Below are positions 15,820 through 25,865 of a DNA stretch of 64,000 nt, piece by piece. How positions within the stretch are numbered: position 1 is the stretch's first letter; the number at the start of each line of letters is the position of its first letter. A program made the translations under genes and the position numbers. The notes under the pieces are model-generated. The model was not told the origin of the DNA and made no database searches. It saw only the letters and a program-made list of their open reading frames with translations. This stretch comes from Pseudoalteromonas sp. Scap06 (lineage in GTDB: Bacteria; Pseudomonadota; Gammaproteobacteria; Enterobacterales; Alteromonadaceae): assembly GCF_013394165.1 (NCBI RefSeq), contig NZ_CP041330.1:2658501-2722500 (forward strand), read 5' to 3'.

Positions 15820-18423
15820 TTAACTATGAATGCGCTCTCTGAGTTTTTGGAATAACCAACTAAGCCCTACCAGCGACAACCCTAAACCAATGAAGGACAA
15901 TGCTTTTAGAAGTCCCGTTAAATTTGCCATATCTATTAAAAACACCTTAACAATTACAGCGCCAAGAATACCTAAACCAACATTTTGCAGTAACCGTTGC
16001 TGCTTTAAATGCCCGGCTATCACTACCAGCGCGCCGAGTAATAACCAAATAACCGAATAGCTATATAGCTCGGCGTCACTGGTTGCTTTATCAAGATAAA
16101 TGAAGCCACCTTGCCAATATTGACGGATCAAGCTGTTGATAGCTAACAGGGCTAATAAACCAGACACACCGAGTGTAATTTGACTCAATTTAGCATTTAA
16201 CGGTTTAACTAAACTCGCTAACCATAACGCCAGCAGGCTCGGGACCAACCAAATTAAAAGTATCCAGTTAAATATTGGTGTTTCACCAACATAAAGACGC
16301 ATTAATAACGGATTATCATCCAACGTTGTATTGATTAACAACAAGCCAGCTAACGCTGATAAAATAAAACCTGCAGTGCGATATAGCTTGCCCAGCTGCC
16401 CTGCACTTTGCGCGCGATATAAATAAACGCAGCCTAAAGCAAGCAAGTTACAACTGAGCAAAACTTGCTCATAAAAACTTAAAGAAAACAGCTGAGGGTA
16501 GTGCCCTACCAGTTGATAACTGGTTTCGGTTGTCACAAATAACGCTAAACAATGCAGTGCTGCTCCTTCAAGCCATATTTTTAGTTTTGAAGTATTAAAA
16601 CATTTAGCCGCTGCAAAAAATAACCCAATACACAGCGGGTAAACAACTAAACTCCAATGCAAACCAAATATGCTTAGCTCATCATAACTAGGCGTCCACG
16701 GCGATAAGGTAAGGCGTAAAAGTAATGCCGCCACAAGGGCTTTTATTGGCCAGTGTGGCATAGCCACATTGTATTTTTTTATCAGTAAGCTCAGCAGTAA
16801 TACTTGAACAGCCAGAGCAATGGTAAGGCCACTATCACTCAGTAACATCGTAATTGCTAAGGTAATATTGGCGTTTGCCCCCACCCAATAACTAAAGCGC
16901 TGCCATAAGGTTGTATTATTTTGCGTAAATTTAATTAACACGGCACTCATTAAACATAGCAATACCGCCCAAAGAGGGTAAGCGGTTGCTAAAGCCGTGT
17001 TTGGGATCATCGCATACAAAGTGCCAACTAATGCAAACATGCTTAATGAAGCAAGCAAATGAAAAGCTAATCGTTTTGGGTATTTATTACCAAAATAGAG
17101 TCCATAGCCACTTAGCCCCAGAGCAAGTAATAAGCCTAGCCCGTATTCGTTTTTAAAAATGAATAACGCGTCATTAAAGGCATAAGTTTGTTTAGCACTG
17201 ACCACTAATAACAGTGCAATTAATAAAGAGACAGCCTGCCATGCATCCCAACGGCTATTTTTTAGCACTAAAAATAGTAACAAAGCGATGCTTAATAACG
17301 CCACGATTTGCCATTGTAAATTAAACACACTCAACAGCATGGCAATCATTAAAGGAGCAATAAAGGCCAGTAACAAACCGTGGTCTGGAAATAAATTAAC
17401 TAACCGTTTAAAGCTGTGCGGGCGTACTTCAAGGGTGTTAAAGCCCAAGCCTAAGCGTGCAATAGCGATTAATCCTAAAATACTTAACAACGCAAAAGCG
17501 CCTATTAACCACACTGTGTCGTAGTTAAATAGAGTGAGTCCAACCAAGTACCAGCCAATATGCCCTACCCATAGTAAATACCACAGCCAAATACGCTTTA
17601 CTTTATGTGCCACAACTGCTGCGGCAACACTCACAAGGGCAACATAAATAAGCAAAGAAAATAACTGCCCACTGCCCGTATTTACCCAAATAGGAACACT
17701 GTAAGCGCCTATAATGCCTATTACAGCAAGTAAAGGGCCTAACTTTATTGCCATTACACTAGCACACACAGCAATAACTGCTAAGCCAATAAATGCCCAC
17801 TCAGCACTTAGCATGCTAAAGCTGTTATAAGCTAAAAACATTAAGGCAAAACAAGTCATAAAGCCGCCACTGGCAAGGGCTGCAGGAATGTAATTATTAA
17901 AGCCTTCAAAAACGATGCGTTTATAATGTAAATAATACGCTGCTGCGATTAAGCCAATGCCAAATAATCCACCGGCACTGAGCCTCATTGCAGGTGAAAG
18001 TAGCCCAGCCTCTAAACTGTATTTTGCTAAAAACACGCCACCTAAAGCCAAAGCAATAGCACCAATCCAGGTCATCCAATTTTTCTCGAAGCCTGCACGT
18101 AATTGTTTAAAAAGCAGTTCAATACTCGATGGTTTTTTAGTTATCGTTTTACGAGGTGGTGGAGGTTTAATGCTTACTGGTTTATTAACAGCAGCAGGAA
18201 TATCTGAGCGGTTTAGAGGTATTGCGTTATCTACTTGAGGGTCAGCGGAGGATTTTTCATTTTTTGCTACATTTTGATTTGACTCAAACTGTAATAGTTT
18301 TAGTTTTAATACTGCAACCTCTTGTTTAAGGGTGTTCAATTGCACTAAGGCCACTAATCCACAAATAGCCCCTGCAACAATCGCAATAGATACAATAATT
18401 GCTAATCCGATTAACTCATCCAT
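15820..18423 (-). CDS. DUF2339 polytopic membrane protein
   Basis: An 867-aa inner-membrane protein. The N-terminus has one membrane segment and a short coiled coil (VALVQLNTLKQEVAVLKLKL). A basic, proline-rich linker follows (about 75-105, KPPPPRKTITKK), then over 20 closely spaced hydrophobic helices to the end. Diagnostic DUF2339 features are WMTWIGAIALALGGVFLAKYSLE and the C-terminal GLGILGAVIVKVFLIDMANLTGLLKALSFIGLG. The family has no established function; envelope roles are often suggested. It is convergent with crbS and 76 bp downstream of a diguanylate cyclase on the same strand. Confidence 0.9.
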   Translation of the reverse strand: MDELIGLAIIVSIAIVAGAICGLVALVQLNTLKQEVAVLKLKLLQFESNQNVAKNEKSSADPQVDNAIPLNRSDIPAAVNKPVSIKPPPPRKTITKKPSSIELLFKQLRAGFEKNWMTWIGAIALALGGVFLAKYSLEAGLLSPAMRLSAGGLFGIGLIAAAYYLHYKRIVFEGFNNYIPAALASGGFMTCFALMFLAYNSFSMLSAEWAFIGLAVIAVCASVMAIKLGPLLAVIGIIGAYSVPIWVNTGSGQLFSLLIYVALVSVAAAVVAHKVKRIWLWYLLWVGHIGWYLVGLTLFNYDTVWLIGAFALLSILGLIAIARLGLGFNTLEVRPHSFKRLVNLFPDHGLLLAFIAPLMIAMLLSVFNLQWQIVALLSIALLLFLVLKNSRWDAWQAVSLLIALLLVVSAKQTYAFNDALFIFKNEYGLGLLLALGLSGYGLYFGNKYPKRLAFHLLASLSMFALVGTLYAMIPNTALATAYPLWAVLLCLMSAVLIKFTQNNTTLWQRFSYWVGANANITLAITMLLSDSGLTIALAVQVLLLSLLIKKYNVAMPHWPIKALVAALLLRLTLSPWTPSYDELSIFGLHWSLVVYPLCIGLFFAAAKCFNTSKLKIWLEGAALHCLALFVTTETSYQLVGHYPQLFSLSFYEQVLLSCNLLALGCVYLYRAQSAGQLGKLYRTAGFILSALAGLLLINTTLDDNPLLMRLYVGETPIFNWILLIWLVPSLLALWLASLVKPLNAKLSQITLGVSGLLALLAINSLIRQYWQGGFIYLDKATSDAELYSYSVIWLLLGALVVIAGHLKQQRLLQNVGLGILGAVIVKVFLIDMANLTGLLKALSFIGLGLSLVGLSWLFQKLRERIHS

Positions 18424-18499
18424 ACAGTCCCTTTTTTACCTCGCAACAGAAGTCCCCAAAAATAGCACAAGCGAAATCTATTTTATAAAATTACTATGT

Positions 18500-19402
18500 T
18501 TAAGCAACCTCAAGGCGATCACGGCCTGCTTTTTTAGCTCGGTATAATGCCTGATCTGCACGTTTCATTACATTTTCAAAGCTCTGATCGCTACTACGGT
18601 GCGCAATACCGATACTAACCGTTAAAGAACGCTGATTTTGTACTGTAATAGTACGAGCAGTTTCTAGAATAGTCTGCGCAAAGTTAAGCACTTCATCAAG
18701 CTCATAACTAGGTAAGTAAGCGGCGAACTCCTCACCGCCTATGCGAGCAAAAATATTTTCATTTTTAAAAAGATGATTCACTTTATCTGCGAACTGTTTA
18801 AGCACCTGATCGCCCACATCATGGCCAAAATCGTCATTAATACGTTTGAAATGATCAAGATCTATGATTAAAACAGTGTAAGGATTATTAACAACCTCCT
18901 TCACATGCTGATAAAAACAGCGTCGGTTATACACTTTAGTTAAATCATCTATGATAAATTCTTGCGCTAACCGAGTGTGCATTCGCTGCATAAAGTGCAT
19001 GGTTTTAAATAAACCATAAACAGTAATTAACATACCCAATGTGCGACATAAATCCTCTACGTAATTGCTTATCCAAAGAGGCTGATGTATTACTTCATCA
19101 AGCACATCGGCAGTAGATGCTACAATCCATAACATTAAACCGATACTGACATACACGTAGGCTTTTTTAGCTAATTGTGAACATTGCACCATAAAGAAAA
19201 TTGTAAAAATAACCACTAAGTTAATAAAGTCAGTGGTAAAGCCGTAAAGATTTTGCTTGAAATCCAATAAAGGAAAGCGCATTAACGAAAAAATTGAAAA
19301 GCCAATAATAAATGCCAGCATAGCTAAAATTAACAGTTTGTTTAATCTGGTAATTTTTACAAAGCGGCTGAGCTTAAGGCTCACTTTTTCCGGATTCATC
19401 AT
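18500..19402 (-). CDS. membrane-bound GGDEF diguanylate cyclase
   Basis: A 300-aa protein with four to five transmembrane helices in residues 20-135 and a C-terminal GGDEF domain (about 145-300) that makes cyclic di-GMP from two GTP. The active-site loop is GGEEF at 222-226, and LIIDLDHFKRINDDFGHDVGDQVL supplies the metal- and substrate-binding residues. The position of the RxxD inhibitory site reads KNEN, so classical product inhibition is probably absent. No recognised sensory domain precedes the catalytic one. Two adjacent ATG codons are possible starts. Confidence 0.93.
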   Translation of the reverse strand: MMNPEKVSLKLSRFVKITRLNKLLILAMLAFIIGFSIFSLMRFPLLDFKQNLYGFTTDFINLVVIFTIFFMVQCSQLAKKAYVYVSIGLMLWIVASTADVLDEVIHQPLWISNYVEDLCRTLGMLITVYGLFKTMHFMQRMHTRLAQEFIIDDLTKVYNRRCFYQHVKEVVNNPYTVLIIDLDHFKRINDDFGHDVGDQVLKQFADKVNHLFKNENIFARIGGEEFAAYLPSYELDEVLNFAQTILETARTITVQNQRSLTVSIGIAHRSSDQSFENVMKRADQALYRAKKAGRDRLEVA

Positions 19403-19463
19403 AGGCTGTATTTAAACTTATTATTGTTGCTAAAAACTATACCATAAACTAAAACTGATTAAT

Positions 19464-20048
19464 TTAAATTAATGTGCTAACACCCCAGCCAATCGCAACT
19501 AAAATAGTTAACCCAATCATGGTCTTAGTTTTGTGCTTGCTGATAATACGCTCAGCTTGATTGCCCGCATAATACACCACGATTGCCAAGCCGAAATAAC
19601 GTATAGAGCGAGCAATAGCGCTTGCTAATAAAAACAGCGCCAGCGAATACTTAGTTGCGCCAGCGGCCAGCATCGCAATTTGAAACGGAATAGGCACGAT
19701 ACCTAGGCTTAACACAAACCAAAATCCTTGTGCCTGCATTTTTTGTTTTACGTTTTCAAACTGCTCAGGGCTTGAGAATGTGTTGATAACCCAATCGCCA
19801 ATGATATCAAATAAGTAATAGCCTAAAGCATAGCCAAATAACGCACCTACAATACAGCCTAGTGTTGCCATTAGGGCAATTTGCCAAAGCTTTTCCCGTC
19901 GTGCTTGCATAAGTGGTACCAGCACTGCCTCGAGTGGAATGGGAACTATGGTGGATTCTAAAAATGAGGCAATAGTAATCCCACCCAGCATATTTTTAGA
20001 CTCAATAAACTGACGTGTTTTTTGCTTGAGCTTTTTTTGTATAGCCAT
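19464..20048 (-). CDS. YqaA-type VTT/DedA-like membrane protein
   Basis: A 194-aa inner-membrane protein related to DedA (SNARE-associated/VTT fold). The conserved ESTIVPIPLEAVLVPLMQAR is at 27-46, followed by GCIVGALFGYALGYYLFD and the second half FWFVLSLGIVPIPFQIAMLAAGATKYSLALFLLASAIAR, which carries the family arginine. DedA-superfamily proteins are lipid scramblases or flippases or help maintain the proton motive force. The short YqaA group is less studied. It lies 61 bp upstream of the GGDEF gene on the same strand. Confidence 0.88.
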   Translation of the reverse strand: MAIQKKLKQKTRQFIESKNMLGGITIASFLESTIVPIPLEAVLVPLMQARREKLWQIALMATLGCIVGALFGYALGYYLFDIIGDWVINTFSSPEQFENVKQKMQAQGFWFVLSLGIVPIPFQIAMLAAGATKYSLALFLLASAIARSIRYFGLAIVVYYAGNQAERIISKHKTKTMIGLTILVAIGWGVSTLI

Positions 20049-20193
20049 AAACGTCCTGTTAGCAATTAGGTAAGTGACTAAATCATCTCATAATAAGGTT
20101 AATGCTACCTGAAGAAATACAGTCAACATAGTAATCATTATAAGACTGCTTTATTATCTTTATATACCATTATACTTTTAAAATTTTCACAAT

Positions 20194-21426
20194 ATGCAAA
20201 CTGCCCGCTACATTCCCTTTAGAAAACACGACATCATTACAATGTGCGCCAAAGAGCTTAATAAAGACCAACAAACTTCTTTTAAGCAGCTTTGTGAACT
20301 TTTAGCCAGCTTAATTCACTTTCATTACCATGGCACACTTGAGTCATTAAAAAATAATTACGCGCCTTTTGATCCAAATAGCGATACTCGTTTGATAAAC
20401 AGCGTGACTGATGAACAAAAAGCGCAGTGCCAACGTGATTTTGCTAAAGATTTTGCCAAAGTTCTAAACGCGGCTAATTTTGAAGTGATCACCCATCAAG
20501 ACCTACAAGATGCACTAAACGAAGAATCACTATTTAAAGTGCGCCTTGAGGTAGAGTTTGAGGATTTTGAAGAAGTGGTTTTTTATCGCCGTGGCGAGTC
20601 GCAACTCACCGAAACCATAACCAGTTTTTGGGGGTTACGTAAAAAGCCACTGCATTTTACCAACTACGATCGCGTAGCAGTATTTATCCGTTTTAAAGAC
20701 AAATCCTATTTTGAATCAAAAAATAAACTACCTATGGGGTTTGAGCCCAGCTCAACCATAGTAAAACTATTTCAAAATGTGCCAAAAGCTGACTTAGAAA
20801 TGCTATTTCCTAATAGCGAAGTACGCATGCGCCCTATTGATAAAGTGATTATTGGCTCATCGGCACTTATTGGCGGTGCGGTAGTATTAGTTACCAAACT
20901 GGGCGCCTCATTACTTTTACTGTTTGCTTTGTTTACATTTTGGGGAGGGTTTAGTGATAAAGCCGTTACCATGACTCAGCAGCACTTTATTACGTTAGCC
21001 ATTGGTATTGGAGTATTTGGCAGTTTTGTGTTTAAAGAGTGGAGTAAATTTAAAAACCGTAAAATTAAATTTATGAAAGCACTGAGCGATAATCTTTACT
21101 TTAAAAACCTTGATAACAACGCCGGTGTTTTTCATACCCTTATAGACGCCGCCGAAGAAGAAGACATAAAAGAAGCTCTGCTTGCCTATACATTTTTACT
21201 AAAATCAGAAAGTGGCTTAAGCGCACAAATGCTTGATGAGCAGATAGAGACGTGGTTTAAAACAAAGTATAAATGCGAGCTAGATTTTGAAATTAGCGAT
21301 GCGCTTGAAAAGCTTAAACGCATGCATTTAGTAACTTGCACAAACACCCTATATAACGCGATAAATCTAGAGCACGCAAAAGCCATATTAGATGAGCGCT
21401 GGGATAACCTATTTCAATATAACTAA
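20194..21426 (+). CDS. TMEM143/DUF3754 family membrane protein
   Basis: A 410-aa protein resembling the DUF3754 (TMEM143-like) family. The N-terminal soluble part begins YIPFRKHDIITMC and includes EEVVFYRRGESQLTETITSFWGLRKKPLHFTNYDRVAVFIRFKD (about 125-170). Two transmembrane helices follow (about 223-250 and 263-285), then a C-terminal helical region with LDEQIETWFKTKYKCELDFEISDALEKLKRMHLV, which looks like a winged-helix-type fold. The function is unknown. It stands alone, divergent from the YqaA gene, and ends at a bidirectional terminator. Confidence 0.82.
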   Translation: MQTARYIPFRKHDIITMCAKELNKDQQTSFKQLCELLASLIHFHYHGTLESLKNNYAPFDPNSDTRLINSVTDEQKAQCQRDFAKDFAKVLNAANFEVITHQDLQDALNEESLFKVRLEVEFEDFEEVVFYRRGESQLTETITSFWGLRKKPLHFTNYDRVAVFIRFKDKSYFESKNKLPMGFEPSSTIVKLFQNVPKADLEMLFPNSEVRMRPIDKVIIGSSALIGGAVVLVTKLGASLLLLFALFTFWGGFSDKAVTMTQQHFITLAIGIGVFGSFVFKEWSKFKNRKIKFMKALSDNLYFKNLDNNAGVFHTLIDAAEEEDIKEALLAYTFLLKSESGLSAQMLDEQIETWFKTKYKCELDFEISDALEKLKRMHLVTCTNTLYNAINLEHAKAILDERWDNLFQYN

Positions 21427-21444
21427 GCAACTCCTTACTTAACA

Positions 21445-21474
21445 AAAAAGCAGCTGACACTTCAGCTGCTTTTT
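21445..21474. terminator. bidirectional terminator
   Basis: AAAAAGCAGCTGA and TCAGCTGCTTTTT enclose a 4-nt loop. A and T tracts flank both sides, serving the rightward TMEM143-like gene and the leftward RND operon. Confidence 0.88.
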
Positions 21475-21489
21475 ACGTTATTACCTAAT

Positions 21490-24400
21490 TTAGGCTGTTT
21501 GCTGCTTTTCAAATTTTGCATGCACTAATTTATAAAGTGCTGGTAAAATTAACAACGTGAGCAAAGTGGATGACATAATTCCACCTACCACCACGGTTGC
21601 CAAAGGCCGTTGTATTTCAGCGCCGGTACCGGTATTTAGCGCCATAGGAATAAACCCTAAACTAGCCACAAGCGCGGTCATTAGCACTGGGCGTAATCGC
21701 TGTAATGCCCCGCTATGTATTGCATGGTATAAGCTTAATCCCTCATTTCGTAACTGCTTAATAAACGACAGCATCACCACACCGTTTAATACCGCAACCC
21801 CACTTAGAGCAATAAATCCCACACCCGCTGAAATAGAAAGCGGCATATCTCGTAGCAATAATGCTAATACCCCACCGGTTAGTGCCAGTGGTACGCCACT
21901 GAATATAATCAGTGAATCACGCAGCGAGCCAAAGGCACTATAAAGTAAGCCAAAAATAAGCAATAAAGTCACAGGCACTACCAACGACAAACGCTTACTC
22001 GCCGATTGTAATTGCTCAAACGTACCGCCGTATTCAAGCCAATAACCACTGGGTAGGTTAAGTTGTGCGTTCATAGTCGCTTGGGCATCGCTTACAAAGC
22101 TGGCTAAATCGCGTCCTGTTACATTCGCTGTTATTACCACATTGCGCTTGCCGCTTTCGCGATTTATTTGATTAGGGCCTTTTTCAATACTGATTGTAGC
22201 CACTTCTCCAAGCGGTACAAATGCAAGCTCAGGGTTACTACTTTTAGGTAACGCAATAGGTAAACGCGCAAGCGCAGAGACATCATCAGACCAACGCTTA
22301 TCTAAGCGTACTAATAACGAAAAGCGCTTATCACCCTCATAAATTAGCCCTGTTTGCACCCCACCAACAGCAGCGGCAAGGGTTTGTTGAATGTCGTTTA
22401 CGGTTAATCCTAATAGCGCCATATGGTCTCGCATTGGGGTAACAGAAAGTGTGGGCAAGCCCTCCATTTGCTCTAAACGAACATCAGTAGCACCGGTAAT
22501 ATTTCGCATTAAACCAGTGGCTTTTTCGCCAAACTGTTTAAGTATGGCTAAATCGTCACCGTAAATACGCAGCGCTACATCGGCACGCACACCGGCAATT
22601 AACTCATTAAAGCGCATTTCTATAGGCTGGGTAAATTCATAGTTATTACCCGGTACCTCATTCACACGATGACGAATTTGCTGCACTAACGCGTCTTTAC
22701 TTAGTGACGGATCAGGCCATTGCTCACGCGGCTTTAACATTAAAAAAGTGTCGGCAACGTTAGGTGGCATAGGATCGCTGGCGACATCTGCTGTGCCAAT
22801 CTTTGAAAATACGTTCGCAATTTCAGGCTGCTCTAATAAAGCCTGCTCCAACTGCTTTTGCATTTGCACCGATTGTTCAATACCGGTGCCAGTAATACGC
22901 AACGCATGCATTGCAATGTCACCTTCATCTAGCTGCGGTAAGAATTCGGCGCCCATATTTTTAACTTTAAAGCCAAGCACTAATACCAAAACAGTGGCAA
23001 TACTCACCATCAGCCACGGTAATTTAAGCGATAAGTTAAGCAGTGGCTTGTAGATTTTTTTAACGCCACGCATTACTGCGTTTTCGCTTTCATCTACTTT
23101 ACCACGCACAAATACGGCAATAGCCGCTGGCACAAAGGTGACAGCAAAAATAAGTGCACCTATTAACGCGGCAACCACGGTAAACGCCATAGGCTGAAAC
23201 ATTTTGCCCTCAACACCACTGAGCGCAAATAGCGGTAAATACACCAACATAATAATTAAAATACCAAATACTGCGGGGCTAAACACTTCTTTGGTGGCTG
23301 AAGTTACAACCTCTAAACGCTCACTGAGCGTAAGTAAGCGGCCATGTTTATGTTGAGCCATCCCTAATTGACGAAGGCAGTTTTCAACCACAATCACCGC
23401 GCCATCAACAATTAATCCAAAATCGATTGCACCTAAGCTCATTAAGTTACCCGAGACTCGATTGCCCACCATGCCTGTAATAGCAAATAGCATACTCAGC
23501 GGAATAACCATGGCGGTAATAAGCGCACCAGTGATATTCCCAAGCAATAACAACAGAATGACGATAACCAATACCGCACCTTCAAACAGGTTTTTTTGTA
23601 CTGTGGCGATGGTTTTATCAACCAGATTGGTGCGGTCATAAACAGGCTCAATAATAACCCCTGCAGGTAAACTTTTTTGTACTTGTATAAGCTTATCAGC
23701 CATGGCTTTGGCAACCACACGGCTATTTTCACCAATTAGCATCATCGCCGTGCCTAATACGGTTTCCTCGCCATTATAGGTAGCCGCGCCAGTTCTGAGC
23801 TCTTTTCCTAAGTATACATTTGCCACGTCCTTAATTCGCACAGGAGCATCATCACGCTTAGCAATAACGGTGTTTGCTATATCCGCTAATGTTTTTAATT
23901 GCCCAGGGGAGCGCACTAAATATTGGCCGTCAAAGCGCTCTATATAACCGGCTCCGCGATTGCTGTTATTAAGCTCAAGTGCACTGATAACATCGTTGAT
24001 TGTTAGCTTATAAGCGATGAGCTTTTCTGGTATGGGCGCAACTTGGTACTGGCGCTCAAAGCCACCTTGGCTGTTTATTTCGGTTACGCCTTTTACTTTT
24101 AAAAGCTGCGGACGAATAACCCAGTCTTGTAAAGTACGTAAATCTTCGGCGCTGTAAGGCATACCATCACTTTTTAACGCATTGGGTTTTGCATGCACGC
24201 TATAGGTAAATATTTCACCTAAACCACTGGCAATAGGTCCAAGGTTTGGCTCAACATTATTAGGTAAATCGGCGCGAATACTTTGAATACGCTCTCCAAT
24301 TTGTTGACGCGCCCAATAAATATCGGTGCCTTCATCAAAAATAATGGTTACTTGAGAAAGCCCATAGCGAGAAAGCGAACGGGTATAATCAAGCTTAGGA

Positions 24401-24627
24401 ATACCCGCCATCGCTGTTTCGACTAAGTAAGTGATACGCTGCTCAACTTCAAGCGGCGTAAAACCAGGCGCTTTAGAGTTAATTTGCACTTGTACATTGG
24501 TAATATCGGGTACAGCATCTACCGCTAAGTTTTGGATGTTATACACACCAAACCCAGCAAATAAAAATGTCAGTGCCAGTACCATCATGCGGCGTTTAAC
24601 CGCAAAAGAAACAATCCAGTTAATCAT
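21490..24627 (-). CDS. czcA: CzcA-type heavy-metal RND efflux pump
   Basis: Inner-membrane proton/metal antiporter of 1045 aa, the normal HME-RND length, with 12 transmembrane helices and two large periplasmic loops. The TM4 signature DFGLIVDGAVIVVEN (two Asp and one Glu for proton relay) matches the divalent-cation (Zn/Co/Cd) group rather than the CusA copper/silver group, which has a different motif. PDVADTFLMLKP-type and FNELIAGVRADVALRIYGDD segments are also typical. It is the last gene of a czcI-C-B-A operon, 8 bp after czcB. The exact metal range is inferred. Confidence 0.93.
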   Translation of the reverse strand: MINWIVSFAVKRRMMVLALTFLFAGFGVYNIQNLAVDAVPDITNVQVQINSKAPGFTPLEVEQRITYLVETAMAGIPKLDYTRSLSRYGLSQVTIIFDEGTDIYWARQQIGERIQSIRADLPNNVEPNLGPIASGLGEIFTYSVHAKPNALKSDGMPYSAEDLRTLQDWVIRPQLLKVKGVTEINSQGGFERQYQVAPIPEKLIAYKLTINDVISALELNNSNRGAGYIERFDGQYLVRSPGQLKTLADIANTVIAKRDDAPVRIKDVANVYLGKELRTGAATYNGEETVLGTAMMLIGENSRVVAKAMADKLIQVQKSLPAGVIIEPVYDRTNLVDKTIATVQKNLFEGAVLVIVILLLLLGNITGALITAMVIPLSMLFAITGMVGNRVSGNLMSLGAIDFGLIVDGAVIVVENCLRQLGMAQHKHGRLLTLSERLEVVTSATKEVFSPAVFGILIIMLVYLPLFALSGVEGKMFQPMAFTVVAALIGALIFAVTFVPAAIAVFVRGKVDESENAVMRGVKKIYKPLLNLSLKLPWLMVSIATVLVLVLGFKVKNMGAEFLPQLDEGDIAMHALRITGTGIEQSVQMQKQLEQALLEQPEIANVFSKIGTADVASDPMPPNVADTFLMLKPREQWPDPSLSKDALVQQIRHRVNEVPGNNYEFTQPIEMRFNELIAGVRADVALRIYGDDLAILKQFGEKATGLMRNITGATDVRLEQMEGLPTLSVTPMRDHMALLGLTVNDIQQTLAAAVGGVQTGLIYEGDKRFSLLVRLDKRWSDDVSALARLPIALPKSSNPELAFVPLGEVATISIEKGPNQINRESGKRNVVITANVTGRDLASFVSDAQATMNAQLNLPSGYWLEYGGTFEQLQSASKRLSLVVPVTLLLIFGLLYSAFGSLRDSLIIFSGVPLALTGGVLALLLRDMPLSISAGVGFIALSGVAVLNGVVMLSFIKQLRNEGLSLYHAIHSGALQRLRPVLMTALVASLGFIPMALNTGTGAEIQRPLATVVVGGIMSSTLLTLLILPALYKLVHAKFEKQQTA

Positions 24628-24635
24628 GGTACCTC

Positions 24636-25865
24636 CTAGTGAGCGTGACTTGCGCCGCTTTTTAAAATATCGGCTTTGATCACATAGCTATTGGTTGTGA
24701 CGTACTCGCTACCTGGGCTTAAACCCGCAATGACTTCTACCCACTCGCTACTTTTTGCGCCTAAAGTAACAGGGCGCACTTCAAACACACTATCTTTACG
24801 CACAAACACACTCGCCATACCGTTAAACTCCTGAATAGCCTCAGGCTTTACACGCACGTTAGCATTAACCTTATCGATACTGACATCACTATTAACATGC
24901 ATACCTGGACGCCAATGACCATCAGGGTTATTAAGCTCAATACGAGCACGTGCAATATGCCCGCCAGTCATCATAGGTGCTATAAAAAACACCTTACCTT
25001 GGGCATTTAAATGATGATGTAAATCGTACACGACAGCGCTTTGACCAATGGCTAGGTTTTCAATATTTTCAGGAAAGGCTGAGAGCTCAACCCATACTTT
25101 ATCAAGGTTCACGACTTGCATTAGCGCACGAGTACTTGCCAGTTCGCCACGCTTTAAATATTGTTCGGTTACCACACCGCTAATAGGGCTTTTAATGCTG
25201 TAGTTTTGCAAAGTTTCGCGATTGGTGACGCTGGCCAGTACATCGCCTTTTTGAACGTTTTGACCAATACTGACAAAAATATCGCTGATCAATCCGGTAT
25301 ATGGCGCCATAATTTCTACTGTGCCATGCTGTGTAGGTGTAATAACACCGAACAGCGTGTCGGAAATATCAACCTCGCCGCTTTGTGCTATCTCCGTTTT
25401 AATGCCCGCGCCTTTAATTGCTCGCTCGCTCAGCACAGTTTGGCCTTCGTGCTGAGAGTACTCAAAGCTGACGCGTTCACCTTTATAATTAGCAGTAATT
25501 AAAAGCTCAAACGAATGTGGCTCATTTATAGGTTGCGTGCTAACAAGGTACTCATTCTCACGGGTAAACTGTATTTTTTGCGGCGTTTCTACTAAGCGTT
25601 TTAAGTTTATTTCTATACTTAAATCGTTCACATCTACCGGCTGTTTTTGCTCATAACCATATACGCGCAGCTCAACTTTACCTGCCAATTCTTGCAGCTT
25701 TAACTCAAGAGTGAGCTTTTCGTTGGTTAATAAAAAGCCGCCGTGTGGACCTTGTTTTTGGGTTTGCTCTGTTTGGTCATGCTCTGCTGAGGCAAATACA
25801 TATGTGCTTGTTAAGCTAGCTACAAACGAGAGAAATACTAATAATGCGATAAAAGTGTTGTTCAT
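24636..25865 (-). CDS. czcB: CzcB-type periplasmic adaptor (membrane fusion protein)
   Basis: A 409-aa HlyD-fold adaptor that links the RND pump to the outer-membrane channel. It has an N-terminal signal/anchor (1-25), an additional N-terminal domain (40-150) typical of heavy-metal adaptors, the lipoyl/barrel-sandwich region (IMAPYTGLISDIFVSIGQNVQKGDVLASV and GVVTEQYLKRGELAS), a beta-barrel domain and a C-terminal SHAH. His residues at both ends (HDQTEQTQKQGPHGG and SHAH) could bind metal. Its ATG overlaps the czcC stop (ATGA), indicating translational coupling. Confidence 0.92.
   Translation of the reverse strand: MNNTFIALLVFLSFVASLTSTYVFASAEHDQTEQTQKQGPHGGFLLTNEKLTLELKLQELAGKVELRVYGYEQKQPVDVNDLSIEINLKRLVETPQKIQFTRENEYLVSTQPINEPHSFELLITANYKGERVSFEYSQHEGQTVLSERAIKGAGIKTEIAQSGEVDISDTLFGVITPTQHGTVEIMAPYTGLISDIFVSIGQNVQKGDVLASVTNRETLQNYSIKSPISGVVTEQYLKRGELASTRALMQVVNLDKVWVELSAFPENIENLAIGQSAVVYDLHHHLNAQGKVFFIAPMMTGGHIARARIELNNPDGHWRPGMHVNSDVSIDKVNANVRVKPEAIQEFNGMASVFVRKDSVFEVRPVTLGAKSSEWVEVIAGLSPGSEYVTTNSYVIKADILKSGASHAH

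Noticed and set aside
21557..21943. 128-aa plus-strand ORF antisense to czcA
   Set aside because: Lies wholly within the well-supported RND pump gene and has no recognisable domain.
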